A stretch of 64,000 nt of DNA from Paralcaligenes ureilyticus (GTDB lineage: Bacteria; Pseudomonadota; Gammaproteobacteria; Burkholderiales; Burkholderiaceae_B): NCBI RefSeq assembly GCF_004346225.1, contig NZ_SMAJ01000018.1, positions 22,812 to 86,811 on the forward strand, given 5' to 3'. Positions 8,801 through 17,037 of the stretch are shown piece by piece. A program made the position numbers and the translations under genes. Within the stretch, counting starts at the first letter, position 1, and every line of letters starts with the position of its first letter. The notes under the pieces are model-generated. The model did no database searches. It was not told the DNA's origin and saw only the letters and a program-made list of their open reading frames with translations.

Positions 8801-11800
8801 AAAGGCGGCCCCCAGGCGAGCCGACGCCAATATAGCCACCACAGGCCCCAAACCGCGCGGCAACCTGAACGCAACGCGATCACCCGCTCGAACGCCTGCG
8901 TGCGCCAGCCGCCCGGCCAGGGCGTTGACCTGGGCGTCCAGACGGGCATAATCGACCACACCGTCCCGATCGCGCACCGCCGGCGATGCGGGATTGAGCA
9001 AGGCCGCCCGAGCCACCTTGTCCGCCAGCGTTTCAATTGTCCCTGCGGCCCGGCCATCGGCAGTGGCCCTGGGCGGTATCTCGGAAGCAGCCACGGCATC
9101 GGCTTCAGGCGCCCGGACCATAGCTTCCAGAATGCCGACGTAGGCATCGATCCAGCTTTCGACCCGCCCGGCATCGAACAGGTCGCGGTTGTAATGCGCA
9201 TCGATTTGCAGGCCATCGGAATCGGACTGGATGTTCCAGTTCAGTTCCCAACGTACAGCGCTATGGACATTGGCGTCGATCCGGGTTGTCAGGCCGTCGA
9301 ATGCCGCAACCGCATCGAGACGATCCAGGTTGAACGAGGCGGCGGCCAGGGGTGGGCGCGACGGGTCGCGTCGCAGTCTTAGATCCTTGAGCAATCTGGA
9401 GTAAGGGTAATCGCGATGCGCCATTCCCAGCGCCACGGCATGCTGCACCGCCTTGCGCAAATCCTGATCGGAGACCGCCTGGCCTGCGGCGATTCGCAAA
9501 GGCAGCACGCCCACGCAATAGCCTGCCAGGGCGGAAGCGCCCAGTTCGGGCTGCCCCGCCGAAAATATAGCGATGACCGATTCGTCCTGCCCTGACAGGC
9601 GCGCCAGAAGCCGCCCATAGGCGGCAAGGCACAAAGAGAAAAGCGAGCTGCCGGTCTGTCGCGCGGACCGCTCCAGCGCTTCGCGCAACGGTCGCGGCAG
9701 GCGCCGGCTTGCCCGCTTGCCTGCATAGCTTTGAAGCGCCGGACGGGGCCGGTCGACAGGTAGATTCAGAGGCGCGGGAACCGTCGCGTAAACCGACCGC
9801 CAGTAAGCTGCAAGTTCCGGAGCATCGGCACGCGCGCGAGTATGCTCGACGTACGAACGGTAAGGAACCGGAGGCGGCAAGTCGGACAGCGTACGGCTCA
9901 GCCCGGCGTTGTAGAGCTGCGCCAGTTCCAGGGCCATCAATTGCATTGACCAGCCGTCGGTGACCAGATGCGGCATGACCAGAACCAGGCGATAACGGTC
10001 CGCGGCGAACCGCAATATCCAGGCGAGCACGATGGGCCCGTGCTCCAGATCCAGGGGAGTCAGGACGGTGGCATCCACCCAGGCCTGGAACCACGCCGGA
10101 TCGTCGGCGCTGTGATCAACCTCAACGCTGCGGATATCCGGATCGAGCCTGGGGTGAACAACCTGGCTGGCGCCATCCTCGGGAAATGTCGTGCGCAGCG
10201 CCTCATGCCGGCCGACCACGCCGCACAACGCCGCTTTCAACACATCAATGTCGGGCGCGCCCGTAAAATCGAACACCAGCGATTGATTGTAGGCCGCCGA
10301 GGTTTGCGGGCTGAACGCCGCCAGCAGCCGCAGCGCCTGTTGGCCCGGCGTCGTCGGCAGGCTCTGCGCAATGTCCGTTGGCGCCGCCGATTTACGCGCA
10401 GGCGCCAGCATGCCGTGGGCACGCATCGCCCGCAGCGACGCCCGAACCGCCTGTTCCACCTGGTCCAGGTCCTGATCGTCGTGGGCGGTGGACAGGAAGC
10501 AGGTGCGCCCTTCCCAAACATACACGCCGTTCTGGATCATGTGGTTGTAGAACAGATCGCTGGCTCCGACAAAGCGAAACAGCGACGCAAAGTGATGAAC
10601 CGAAATACCGGATTCTTCCTCGGCCAGCACCTTGTTCAGGCGTACCGCGAAATTTTCCGTACGTGTGTTCAACGAGTCCTGAAGACCAGGCCCCTGTGCT
10701 TCCAGATACGTCAGCACCGCCTGCGCATTGGCCATCGCCAAAGGGTTTTTGTTGAAGGTCCCGGCAAAGAAGGTTCGGTCGCCCCTTGGGACGCTGGCAT
10801 CGTCCGTCGACCAGGCGCCGCCATCCAGAGCATCCAGAAAACGCGCATCGCCGGCCACCACGCCGATCGGCAAGCCGCCTCCGACTATCTTGCCGTAGGT
10901 AACCAGGTCGGCACGAACACCGGCCCAGGCCTGAGCCCCACCCAGCGCGACGCGAAAACCCAGCAGAACCTCGTCGAAAATCAGCGCCGTGCCGGTCGAT
11001 CGGGTGAGCTCGCGCAGGCGCTGGAGAAAGGCCCGGGGCTGGCGGTCGGGCCGGCGGCCCTGCACCGGCTCGACAATGACCGCAGCAAGCGTTGCCCCTT
11101 CACGGGCCAGCATTTCGAGAGAACCTTCTTCGTCGCCGTAATCGAGCAACAGCACATCGCCCACCATGCCGGGCGGTGTGCCGCCCGCCAGCGGAACCGT
11201 GATTCCGCCCGGTCCGGCTTGAGTCAGCGTGCCATCGAAATGGCCGTGGTACGACCCCTGGAACATGGCGATGCGATTGCGCCGGGTTGCATGGCGAGCC
11301 AGTCGCAAGGCCGTCATGACCGCCTCCGTCCCACTATTGCAGAACGTGACCCGGGCATTGCCGGTCAGCCGGCAAATCCGCTGCGCCACGTCGCCCGCCA
11401 GATGGGCTTGTGGGCCTATGAACAACCCGCGTTCGGTCAGGTGCCCAACGAGGGCATCGACCAGAAACGCCGGCGTATGGCCAAACAGCTGGACGCCGAA
11501 CCCCATCGCGATATCGACGTAGTGATTGCCGTCTACATCTGTGATGTGACTGCCCGACCCTTTAGCCCCTATGATGGGATAAAGCATGGACTTGGTTTCC
11601 GGCCGGAACCCCGCCACGGCTCGGCTATCGGCCAGGTAGCGGCCATATAGCCGGCGCTGGTCGCCCGAAGCTCGGGTGCGTTGCGTATAGACTTTGGAAA
11701 ACGCAGTCACGCCCGCCGCCGCTTGTTCCGAAATCGCCGCCGGCTGGGGCTCGTGCGTCTGAACGCCGGCGGCGGCGACCGCTTGCGAAACCACGGACGG

Positions 11801-14800
11801 CCCACTCGCTACCGGAGCTTGCGCAAAGACCTGCGGAGATGCCGTCGGCGCGGCGGACTTCGCGTTGACAACCACATGATCGATCAGCCGGGCAGGCGTT
11901 GCCAATGTCTCGAATAATGCGAGGCGCGGGATCGCAATAGACCAGCGACGCTCCAGAGCCGCCACGGCTTCGGTCAGGGCAAGAGAATCGACGCCAAGCT
12001 CCAGAAACCCCCGATCCGACAGCGCATCGTCCGCCGAGATCTGCAACGACCGGGCCAACAGTAAAGCCGCTTGTTGACGCAGATCGGCGGGAGGCTGTTG
12101 GCTCCCTGCCACGTCCACGGGAGCCAGAGTAGCGGCAGCCCTTGTGGCTGCCATTTCCAACGCACCACCTGTCGTAGCAAGCGTAGCGGCACCCCTTGTG
12201 GGTGCCATCGTCGCACTACCCCCCTCTTCAGAAACAAGACTCAACCAATAACGACTATCGGCAAACGGATAGCCAGGCGCCTCGATCCGCGCAGCGGGAT
12301 CGAGCACCGCCTCCCAGCGAACCGGGGCGCCGCCCACGAACAGTTGCGCCAGCAAGCTACCCAGCGTGCGCCCGGCGGGCTGATTGCGCCTGAGGGATGG
12401 AACGAAAACGGGCGACTGCCCTTCAAACGCGGGAGAGCGGCTAGCCGTGCCCATCAGGGCCGGCGATGCGCCGATTTCGATCAACAGACTGGCGCCGGCT
12501 TCGGCCACTGCCGATATGCCATCCGCGAAGCGCACCGATTCGCGAATATGGCGCACCCAATAGCCGGCCGTGTCGAATGGCGCGTCCGTGGTACCTGTAA
12601 GATTGGATATCAGCGCAACTCCGGGTTTATGCAGCGTCACGCCGGCCAGCGCCGTTTCGAATGCGGCCAGTGCCGGATCCATAAGGCGGGAATGAAAACC
12701 GTGGGATGTGCGCAGGCGCTGGGTACCAACGCCTTGCGCGTCCAGTGCATCGCAGACGGCGGCTACGGCCGTCGCCGGGCCCGAAATCACGCACTCGTCG
12801 GGCGCATTAATGGCGGCAAGGTCGACGCTTTCGCGCAAGGTCATCGGCAATTCCAGCAGCGCTTGCGGCGACGCGAACACCGCTGCCATCGCGCCGTCGT
12901 CCGAAGCCGAAGCCATCACCCGGCCACGCTCCACGACCAATCGCAACGCATCGTCCAAAGAGAAGACTCCGGCGCGGCATGCGGCGACCCACTCGCCAAG
13001 ACTGTGTCCGATCATGACATCGGGCGTAATGCCCCAGGCGGCAAGCCGCTCGGCCAGCGCATACTCGAGCACGAACAAGGCGGGTTGAGTCAGGCGTGTA
13101 TCGGACAGCCCGCTTGCCGCGTCGTCCTGGAACATAACGGCGGTCAATGAACGGCCAATCAAGGGATCGACGACTTGGGCGCAACGGTCGACGACCGCCT
13201 GAAATATCGGATCGCCGTCATACAGGTCGCGGCCCATCCCGACCCACTGGCTTCCCTGCCCGGTAAACAAAAAGGCGATTTTCGGCGCGCCCTGCAAAGC
13301 CATGCCGCGAGCGCCTGCCGTCGGCACTTCGCCTGCGGCCGCTTCGCGCAGGCCGGCCACTGCGGAAGCACCGTCGCCGGCGACGACCGCCGCTCGGGCG
13401 GCGAAACCATTACGGCCAATGGCAAGGCTGGCCGCAACGCGATAAGGATTGACATCGCCGCCCTCGATCCAGTCGGCAAGCGTGGCAGCCAGCCGGTTCA
13501 GCCCCATCTCATCGGGCGCGGACAGCGGCAATACCACCATCCCGGCTTCGCGCCAAGGCGGTGCCGGCGCGGCGGCTTCCAGAATGACATGCGCATTGGT
13601 GCCGCTGAAGCCGAAACTGCTGACGCCGGCACGGCGCACGGTAGCCTCGGGCCACCTCTGCGCATGATCGATGACCTTCACCGCCATGCGGTCCCAGGCC
13701 ATGCGTGGGTTGGGCGCCGTCTGGTGCAGCGTAGGCGCCAGGTCTGCGGATTCGAGCGCCAGGACGGTCTTGATCAAGCCGGCAATGCCGGCGGCCGCCT
13801 CCAGATGTCCGATATTTGTCTTGGCCGCGCCCAGCAGCAGCGGTGCACTGCGCCCTGGCGCGTAGGCCTCGGCCAGCGCCTGGACTTCGATGGGATCTCC
13901 CAGCGGCGTGCCCGTGCCATGGCATTCCACCACCTGGACGTCGGCGGCGCGAAGCCCCGCGTCGGCCAGGGCCGCCCCGATCAGGGACCTCTGGGCAGCG
14001 GCGTTCGGAGCGGTCAGCGAACTGGCACGGCCATCGTGGTTGATGGCGCCACCGCGCACAATCGCGCGCACGCGGTCGCCTCGTGCATCGGGCAACCGTT
14101 TCAACACGATGAATCCAGCGCCTTCGCCGCGCACGTAGCCGTCGGCCTGGGCATCGAAAGTGCGGCAGGCATGACTTGGGCTTAACATGCCGGCGGCGGC
14201 GAAACCGCGCGTCCAGGCATCGTTGATCAACAGGTTGACGCCGCCGGCGATCGCCATGTCGCATTCGCCCAGGCGCAAGCTGCGGCAGGCGGCAAGAACC
14301 GCGACCAGCGAAGACGAGCAAGCCGTATCGATGGCAAGCGCAGGGCCCGTTATGTTCAGAATGTGGGCGATCCGGCCGGCCGCGGCGCTGGCGGCGTTGC
14401 CTGTCGTGGCCTGCGGCGTGAAGCCCGCGTCGGCACCATGAAACCTGGCCTCATAATCGTGGGTGCTGATACCCAGAAAAACCCCTGTCGCCGAAGGCCG
14501 CCGATGCGGATCGGCCGCGCCGGCGTCTTCCAGCGCATGCCAGGCCACTTCCAGCGCAAGGCGATGCTGCGGATCCATGTGCGCCGCTTCGCTTTCGCGT
14601 ATGCCGAAAAACTGGGCGTCGAACCGATCGATGGCATCGATATAGCCGCCCATCGGCAGCCCGGCGCGTTCGGGCCTGTCGAGCGGCGGATCCGAAATGG
14701 CATTGCGGCCTTCGTTCAACAGACGGCGAAACGCCGCCAGATCGGGCGCCCCGGGAAATCGGCAAGCGACTCCAATCACCGCAATCGGCACCGCCTGCGC

Positions 14801-14920
14801 CGACGCATCGGACCGAAGCGTATCGATGCGTTCCTGAAGCCCGGTGACAAGCTTCAGTATCTGATCAGTGTTGAGACGTGCAAGGCGATCGCGCAGAGCC
14901 GAGGATGAATTCGCGGTCAT
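5876..14920 (-). CDS. hybrid PKS-NRPS megasynthase KS-AT-ACP-AMT-C-A-PCP-E (beta-amino fatty acid starter module)
   Basis: 3014 residues. Domains in order, approximate residues: N-terminal docking-like helix 1-45; ketosynthase 46-460 (Cys in DTACSSSL near 199, VECHGTGT, KTNIGHLEAAAG); acyltransferase 545-830 (GHSLGEW near 638; HGFHS, the malonyl-CoA type); ACP 940-1010 (GVDSLAL, Ser near 978); class III PLP aminotransferase 1090-1500 (Lys in TYGKIVGGG near 1343); condensation 1530-1960 with PHLVTDG in place of HHxxxDG; adenylation 1990-2450 (YTSGSTGRPKG, NHYGPTETTVG); PCP 2460-2530 (LGGDSI, Ser near 2502); epimerization 2545-2980 (HHAVSDMVSW near 2684, SFNYVGDIG). No KR or DH is present, so the beta-keto acyl chain is expected to be transaminated directly, as in iturin/mycosubtilin synthetases. 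The A domain has a shifted core-4 motif (SFAADLGYT), so its substrate is not assigned; the amino acid is expected to be D. The start overlaps the FAAL stop (ATGA). Confidence 0.95.
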   Translation of the reverse strand: MTANSSSALRDRLARLNTDQILKLVTGLQERIDTLRSDASAQAVPIAVIGVACRFPGAPDLAAFRRLLNEGRNAISDPPLDRPERAGLPMGGYIDAIDRFDAQFFGIRESEAAHMDPQHRLALEVAWHALEDAGAADPHRRPSATGVFLGISTHDYEARFHGADAGFTPQATTGNAASAAAGRIAHILNITGPALAIDTACSSSLVAVLAACRSLRLGECDMAIAGGVNLLINDAWTRGFAAAGMLSPSHACRTFDAQADGYVRGEGAGFIVLKRLPDARGDRVRAIVRGGAINHDGRASSLTAPNAAAQRSLIGAALADAGLRAADVQVVECHGTGTPLGDPIEVQALAEAYAPGRSAPLLLGAAKTNIGHLEAAAGIAGLIKTVLALESADLAPTLHQTAPNPRMAWDRMAVKVIDHAQRWPEATVRRAGVSSFGFSGTNAHVILEAAAPAPPWREAGMVVLPLSAPDEMGLNRLAATLADWIEGGDVNPYRVAASLAIGRNGFAARAAVVAGDGASAVAGLREAAAGEVPTAGARGMALQGAPKIAFLFTGQGSQWVGMGRDLYDGDPIFQAVVDRCAQVVDPLIGRSLTAVMFQDDAASGLSDTRLTQPALFVLEYALAERLAAWGITPDVMIGHSLGEWVAACRAGVFSLDDALRLVVERGRVMASASDDGAMAAVFASPQALLELPMTLRESVDLAAINAPDECVISGPATAVAAVCDALDAQGVGTQRLRTSHGFHSRLMDPALAAFETALAGVTLHKPGVALISNLTGTTDAPFDTAGYWVRHIRESVRFADGISAVAEAGASLLIEIGASPALMGTASRSPAFEGQSPVFVPSLRRNQPAGRTLGSLLAQLFVGGAPVRWEAVLDPAARIEAPGYPFADSRYWLSLVSEEGGSATMAPTRGAATLATTGGALEMAATRAAATLAPVDVAGSQQPPADLRQQAALLLARSLQISADDALSDRGFLELGVDSLALTEAVAALERRWSIAIPRLALFETLATPARLIDHVVVNAKSAAPTASPQVFAQAPVASGPSVVSQAVAAAGVQTHEPQPAAISEQAAAGVTAFSKVYTQRTRASGDQRRLYGRYLADSRAVAGFRPETKSMLYPIIGAKGSGSHITDVDGNHYVDIAMGFGVQLFGHTPAFLVDALVGHLTERGLFIGPQAHLAGDVAQRICRLTGNARVTFCNSGTEAVMTALRLARHATRRNRIAMFQGSYHGHFDGTLTQAGPGGITVPLAGGTPPGMVGDVLLLDYGDEEGSLEMLAREGATLAAVIVEPVQGRRPDRQPRAFLQRLRELTRSTGTALIFDEVLLGFRVALGGAQAWAGVRADLVTYGKIVGGGLPIGVVAGDARFLDALDGGAWSTDDASVPRGDRTFFAGTFNKNPLAMANAQAVLTYLEAQGPGLQDSLNTRTENFAVRLNKVLAEEESGISVHHFASLFRFVGASDLFYNHMIQNGVYVWEGRTCFLSTAHDDQDLDQVEQAVRASLRAMRAHGMLAPARKSAAPTDIAQSLPTTPGQQALRLLAAFSPQTSAAYNQSLVFDFTGAPDIDVLKAALCGVVGRHEALRTTFPEDGASQVVHPRLDPDIRSVEVDHSADDPAWFQAWVDATVLTPLDLEHGPIVLAWILRFAADRYRLVLVMPHLVTDGWSMQLMALELAQLYNAGLSRTLSDLPPPVPYRSYVEHTRARADAPELAAYWRSVYATVPAPLNLPVDRPRPALQSYAGKRASRRLPRPLREALERSARQTGSSLFSLCLAAYGRLLARLSGQDESVIAIFSAGQPELGASALAGYCVGVLPLRIAAGQAVSDQDLRKAVQHAVALGMAHRDYPYSRLLKDLRLRRDPSRPPLAAASFNLDRLDAVAAFDGLTTRIDANVHSAVRWELNWNIQSDSDGLQIDAHYNRDLFDAGRVESWIDAYVGILEAMVRAPEADAVAASEIPPRATADGRAAGTIETLADKVARAALLNPASPAVRDRDGVVDYARLDAQVNALAGRLAHAGVRAGDRVAFRLPRGLGPVVAILASARLGAAFVPLDHEHPDSHHAYVMEDSDAKVLILETGSSPPLTQAKVVEWSRSGEVGDGAVPPVAVAAGDIAYILYTSGSTGRPKGVRVPYGAVAAYATALLERLAIPGPVSFAIISSFAADLGYTSVLGALWSGGVLHAIDAQTARDPAALQKWMTETPVDVLKIVPAHIGALLDAPDAVAMLPRRALILGGDILTWRLVDRIRELGGACRVFNHYGPTETTVGACMTEALASLRDDGAMAVPVGRPLSGYRVAILDSAGQPVPDGQEGEIVIAGAAVAAGYTRPEAPGSERFGRSAAGERFYRTGDMGRRRVDGAVAFSGRCDDMVKIRGHRIEPAGLAELLRSCPDVRDAVVLVQRQEGREPALLAAVAGNAAVDVIASWLAQRVPAAMVPGRIVVCAALPLTTNGKIDRQALLAAAAAEPAVPAAPATSAPQTADGRLKVMRDLWCGVLQRADVGPDDDFFALGGDSIMAIQIVGRARAAGLGLTPTQVFEAPTPRGLARLAVPVAARMAGVVALTDPVPLTPIQRWFLETPMPDRNRWCLSAVFAAPFAITVERLRETVQTIIGRHDALRIFLDASADRPCQRVGAPVAPAIFVADHDGLEGDALRQAEDRMADQLMDTLDLAAGRVLAAGAIPLDGQAGTHVVVVVHHAVSDMVSWSILADDLETGLGGDACTVGPASTSWSWWARALSKHAEAVVDRLPYWAEAARHVDAAATLPVDHPDMPNREGDVQERRLVLDRERADRFLTGIAAVFGLRPHEAVLAAVGRGVAGWAGSPLAVDLEGHGRQPFDASIDLSRTVGWFTTRYPVVLPVVDNTRDTAGWMVAAKEAIRSIPDDGMTYGLLRYGGDVSLRAEPAVSFNYVGDIGQFGGRTVSLVRLGAGRERAADADRRHLLSFDSWQQNGGLSLSCRFAARHAASTIDALLVEIENQIDRFIQTCEASSTAVYTPSDFTGIDFSQDELDQLMGEIDEPPSSTGS
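12129..12207 (+). repeat. tandem pair of REP-like palindromes inside the megasynthase gene
   Basis: Two 25-bp copies in the same orientation, 12129-12153 and 12183-12207, period 54 bp. The core of the second is GGCACCCCTTGTGGGTGCC, a 7-bp stem with loop CTTGT, preceded by GTAGC. The first has core GGCAGCCCTTGTGGCTGCC: its one stem change is matched on the other arm, so pairing is kept. The second copy is identical over all 25 bases to a copy in purL 49 kb away. They encode the repeated linker peptides [11 protein letters not shown] and MAATRAAATLA between the AT and ACP domains. A further hairpin (arms GGCTCCC 12100-12106 and GGGAGCC 12119-12125) lies beside them. Confidence 0.8.
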
Positions 14921-17037
14921 GCGTCGCCCCGCTCGATGGACGCAAGCAGATCATCCAGATCGGCTCCGGGCAGCGGTAGCGCGGACGATGACGCCGCCGC
15001 CGAAGAAGTCGCCGCCCCACTCTGCGCCGCCTTTTTAGGCGGCGCAACATGGGCCACGAGCCTCGCAATAGTCGGGTAGTCAAAGGCGATCGTTTCGGGC
15101 AATTCAGCGCCAACCTTCTCGCCAAGCGCGAAGGCCAGCTCGGTCGAGCCAAGAGAATCCAGCCCCATCTCGGCGAAGCCCTGATCGGACCCGATGGTTC
15201 GGGCCGGCAGGTTCAACCGGTCGGCCAACCATCCGGTCAGCCAAACAACAAGCGCCGTGGCCTCGATCGGCCCTGCGCTTGCGGACGGCCCGGCCGCCAA
15301 GTGCCCTTCCCACTGGGCAATCACCGCAAGCGTCCCGTCCTGATACGCCTTGCGATTGGCCAGCCGTTGAATCTTCCCGCTGGACGTTCGCAACACCGAA
15401 CCAGGAGCGACCAGCACAATTCGCGACAGCGCCAGTTCCAGGTTTTGCCACACCGCTTCAACAATGGCGTGAAAAATGGGTTCCGGGGCGTCCGTGCGGC
15501 GGGATCGTTCAAGCTCTTGCACAAGAATGACCTGTTCGCGTTCGACGCCTTCAGAGGAAACAGAAAAGGCGGCGCCATTGTCGCGACGCAGCGCATCGTG
15601 CGCGTTTTGCGCAGTCCGTTCGATATCGTGCGGGTAGAAATTCGCTCCGCCGAGAATGATCAGATCCTTGATCCGGCCCGTCACGAATAGTTCGTTATCG
15701 ACCAGAACGCCCAGGTCTCCGGTACGCAGGAAAGATCCGGCCGCGGCTTCTCCTTCGATAACGGCGCCGAAGGCGGCCTCGGTGTCGTCCGGGCGCTGCC
15801 AATATCCGCGCGCAATCGTCGGGCCGCCCACCCAGATTTCCCCCACCCGATCCGGCGGGCACCGCCGCCGGGTATCGGGATCGACGATGGCGATGGGGAC
15901 ATCTGGCAGCGGCCGGCCGCTACCGGGCATCGTCCGGCTTGCGGGAGCGCCGTCGGCCACAACGGATACACGCCCGGCGGCCAATGCGTCTACATCGAAG
16001 TGCCGCAGCACGGGCGGCGCACCAACGGGGCTGGCCGTCACCGCCAGCGTGCTTTCGGCCAGTCCATAGGCCGGGGCAAACGCTTCACGCCGGAAACCGA
16101 AAGGTTGAAACTGCTCGGTGAACTGCTCCATTACCGCCGGGTTGATCGGTTCAGCGGCATTCATGGTCATGACCATGTTGCCAAGATCCAGGCCGGCCCG
16201 GTCTTCAGGCGCAATCCGGCGACAGCAAAGATCGTAGGCAAAACTGGGGGCCGCCGAGTGCGTGCCGCGGTAGCGCGTCATGGCCTGCAACCACAGCGCG
16301 GGCTTCTGCAAGAAGGCGTTGGGCGCCATCTGAACCGACGCGCAGCCGGAGAACAAAGGCTGCAACAAGCCGAAAATCAAGCCAAGATCGTGAAACGCCG
16401 GCAACCAGCTGATCATGGTGGAATCGGCATTCAGCGCCCAGACCGCTTCCATGCGGGACATATCCTGGATCAGGTTGCCGTGACTGACCCTCACGCCCTT
16501 GGGCAAAGCCGTGGATCCGGATGTGTACTGAAGAAAAGCGATATCGTCGGCGGCCGTTGCGGCCGGGGCCAGATCGGGATCATCGGCCAGTTCATCGGTT
16601 GAAATCCAGTCAAGCGCACCCAAGCGCTCGCTGGAACGGCGCCATTCGTCGATGGATCCCAGCAAATCGGCGCTGGTCAACGCAACCCGTGCATTCGAGT
16701 CAGTCGCCACCGCCACCAAACGTTCGATCAGGCGATTGCGGCGCGGCGGATTGATGGGCGTGGCCAGACGCCCGCTCCACAGACAACCCAGGAAGGCGGC
16801 GAAAAACTCCACACCGGGCTGAAACACCAGCAGCACGGGCTCTCCGGGCTGGGTCGCCCGCGCGAGCCGGGCCGCAACCGCGCGCGCTTTCGCTGCCAGA
16901 TCGGGGGCCATCCAGCGGCATTGCTCGTGCCCCTGACTGTCCAGAAAGGTAAATGACCAGGTGTCGTCCGGCGCCTTGGCGCGATTCCGCAAAATTTGCG
17001 GCAGAAAAACCGGATCGCGTTGTTGGCCCACAGACAT
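14917..17037 (-). CDS. fatty acyl-AMP ligase (FAAL) fused to an acyl carrier protein
   Basis: 706 residues. Residues 1-585 are an acyl-adenylating enzyme of the FAAL class: YTSGSTALPKGVRVSHGN near 171, SWLPAFHDLGLIFGLLQPL, APAYGLAESTLAV, and LRTGDLGVL near the C-terminal hinge. Residues 595-680 are an acyl carrier protein with GLDSLGS (Ser near 626). By family, it activates a free fatty acid as acyl-adenylate and loads it on its own ACP without CoA. Together with the next gene it reproduces the AL-ACP-KS-AT-ACP-AMT-C order of the first iturin/mycosubtilin synthetase, here split into two proteins. The start codon overlaps the stop of the exporter gene by 1 nt (TAATG). Chain length cannot be read from sequence. 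Confidence 0.93.
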   Translation of the reverse strand: MSVGQQRDPVFLPQILRNRAKAPDDTWSFTFLDSQGHEQCRWMAPDLAAKARAVAARLARATQPGEPVLLVFQPGVEFFAAFLGCLWSGRLATPINPPRRNRLIERLVAVATDSNARVALTSADLLGSIDEWRRSSERLGALDWISTDELADDPDLAPAATAADDIAFLQYTSGSTALPKGVRVSHGNLIQDMSRMEAVWALNADSTMISWLPAFHDLGLIFGLLQPLFSGCASVQMAPNAFLQKPALWLQAMTRYRGTHSAAPSFAYDLCCRRIAPEDRAGLDLGNMVMTMNAAEPINPAVMEQFTEQFQPFGFRREAFAPAYGLAESTLAVTASPVGAPPVLRHFDVDALAAGRVSVVADGAPASRTMPGSGRPLPDVPIAIVDPDTRRRCPPDRVGEIWVGGPTIARGYWQRPDDTEAAFGAVIEGEAAAGSFLRTGDLGVLVDNELFVTGRIKDLIILGGANFYPHDIERTAQNAHDALRRDNGAAFSVSSEGVEREQVILVQELERSRRTDAPEPIFHAIVEAVWQNLELALSRIVLVAPGSVLRTSSGKIQRLANRKAYQDGTLAVIAQWEGHLAAGPSASAGPIEATALVVWLTGWLADRLNLPARTIGSDQGFAEMGLDSLGSTELAFALGEKVGAELPETIAFDYPTIARLVAHVAPPKKAAQSGAATSSAAASSSALPLPGADLDDLLASIERGDA

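Noticed and set aside
9968..11650. 560-codon open frame on the plus strand
   Set aside because: Antisense shadow of the AMT and C domains; the minus-strand protein has unambiguous motifs.
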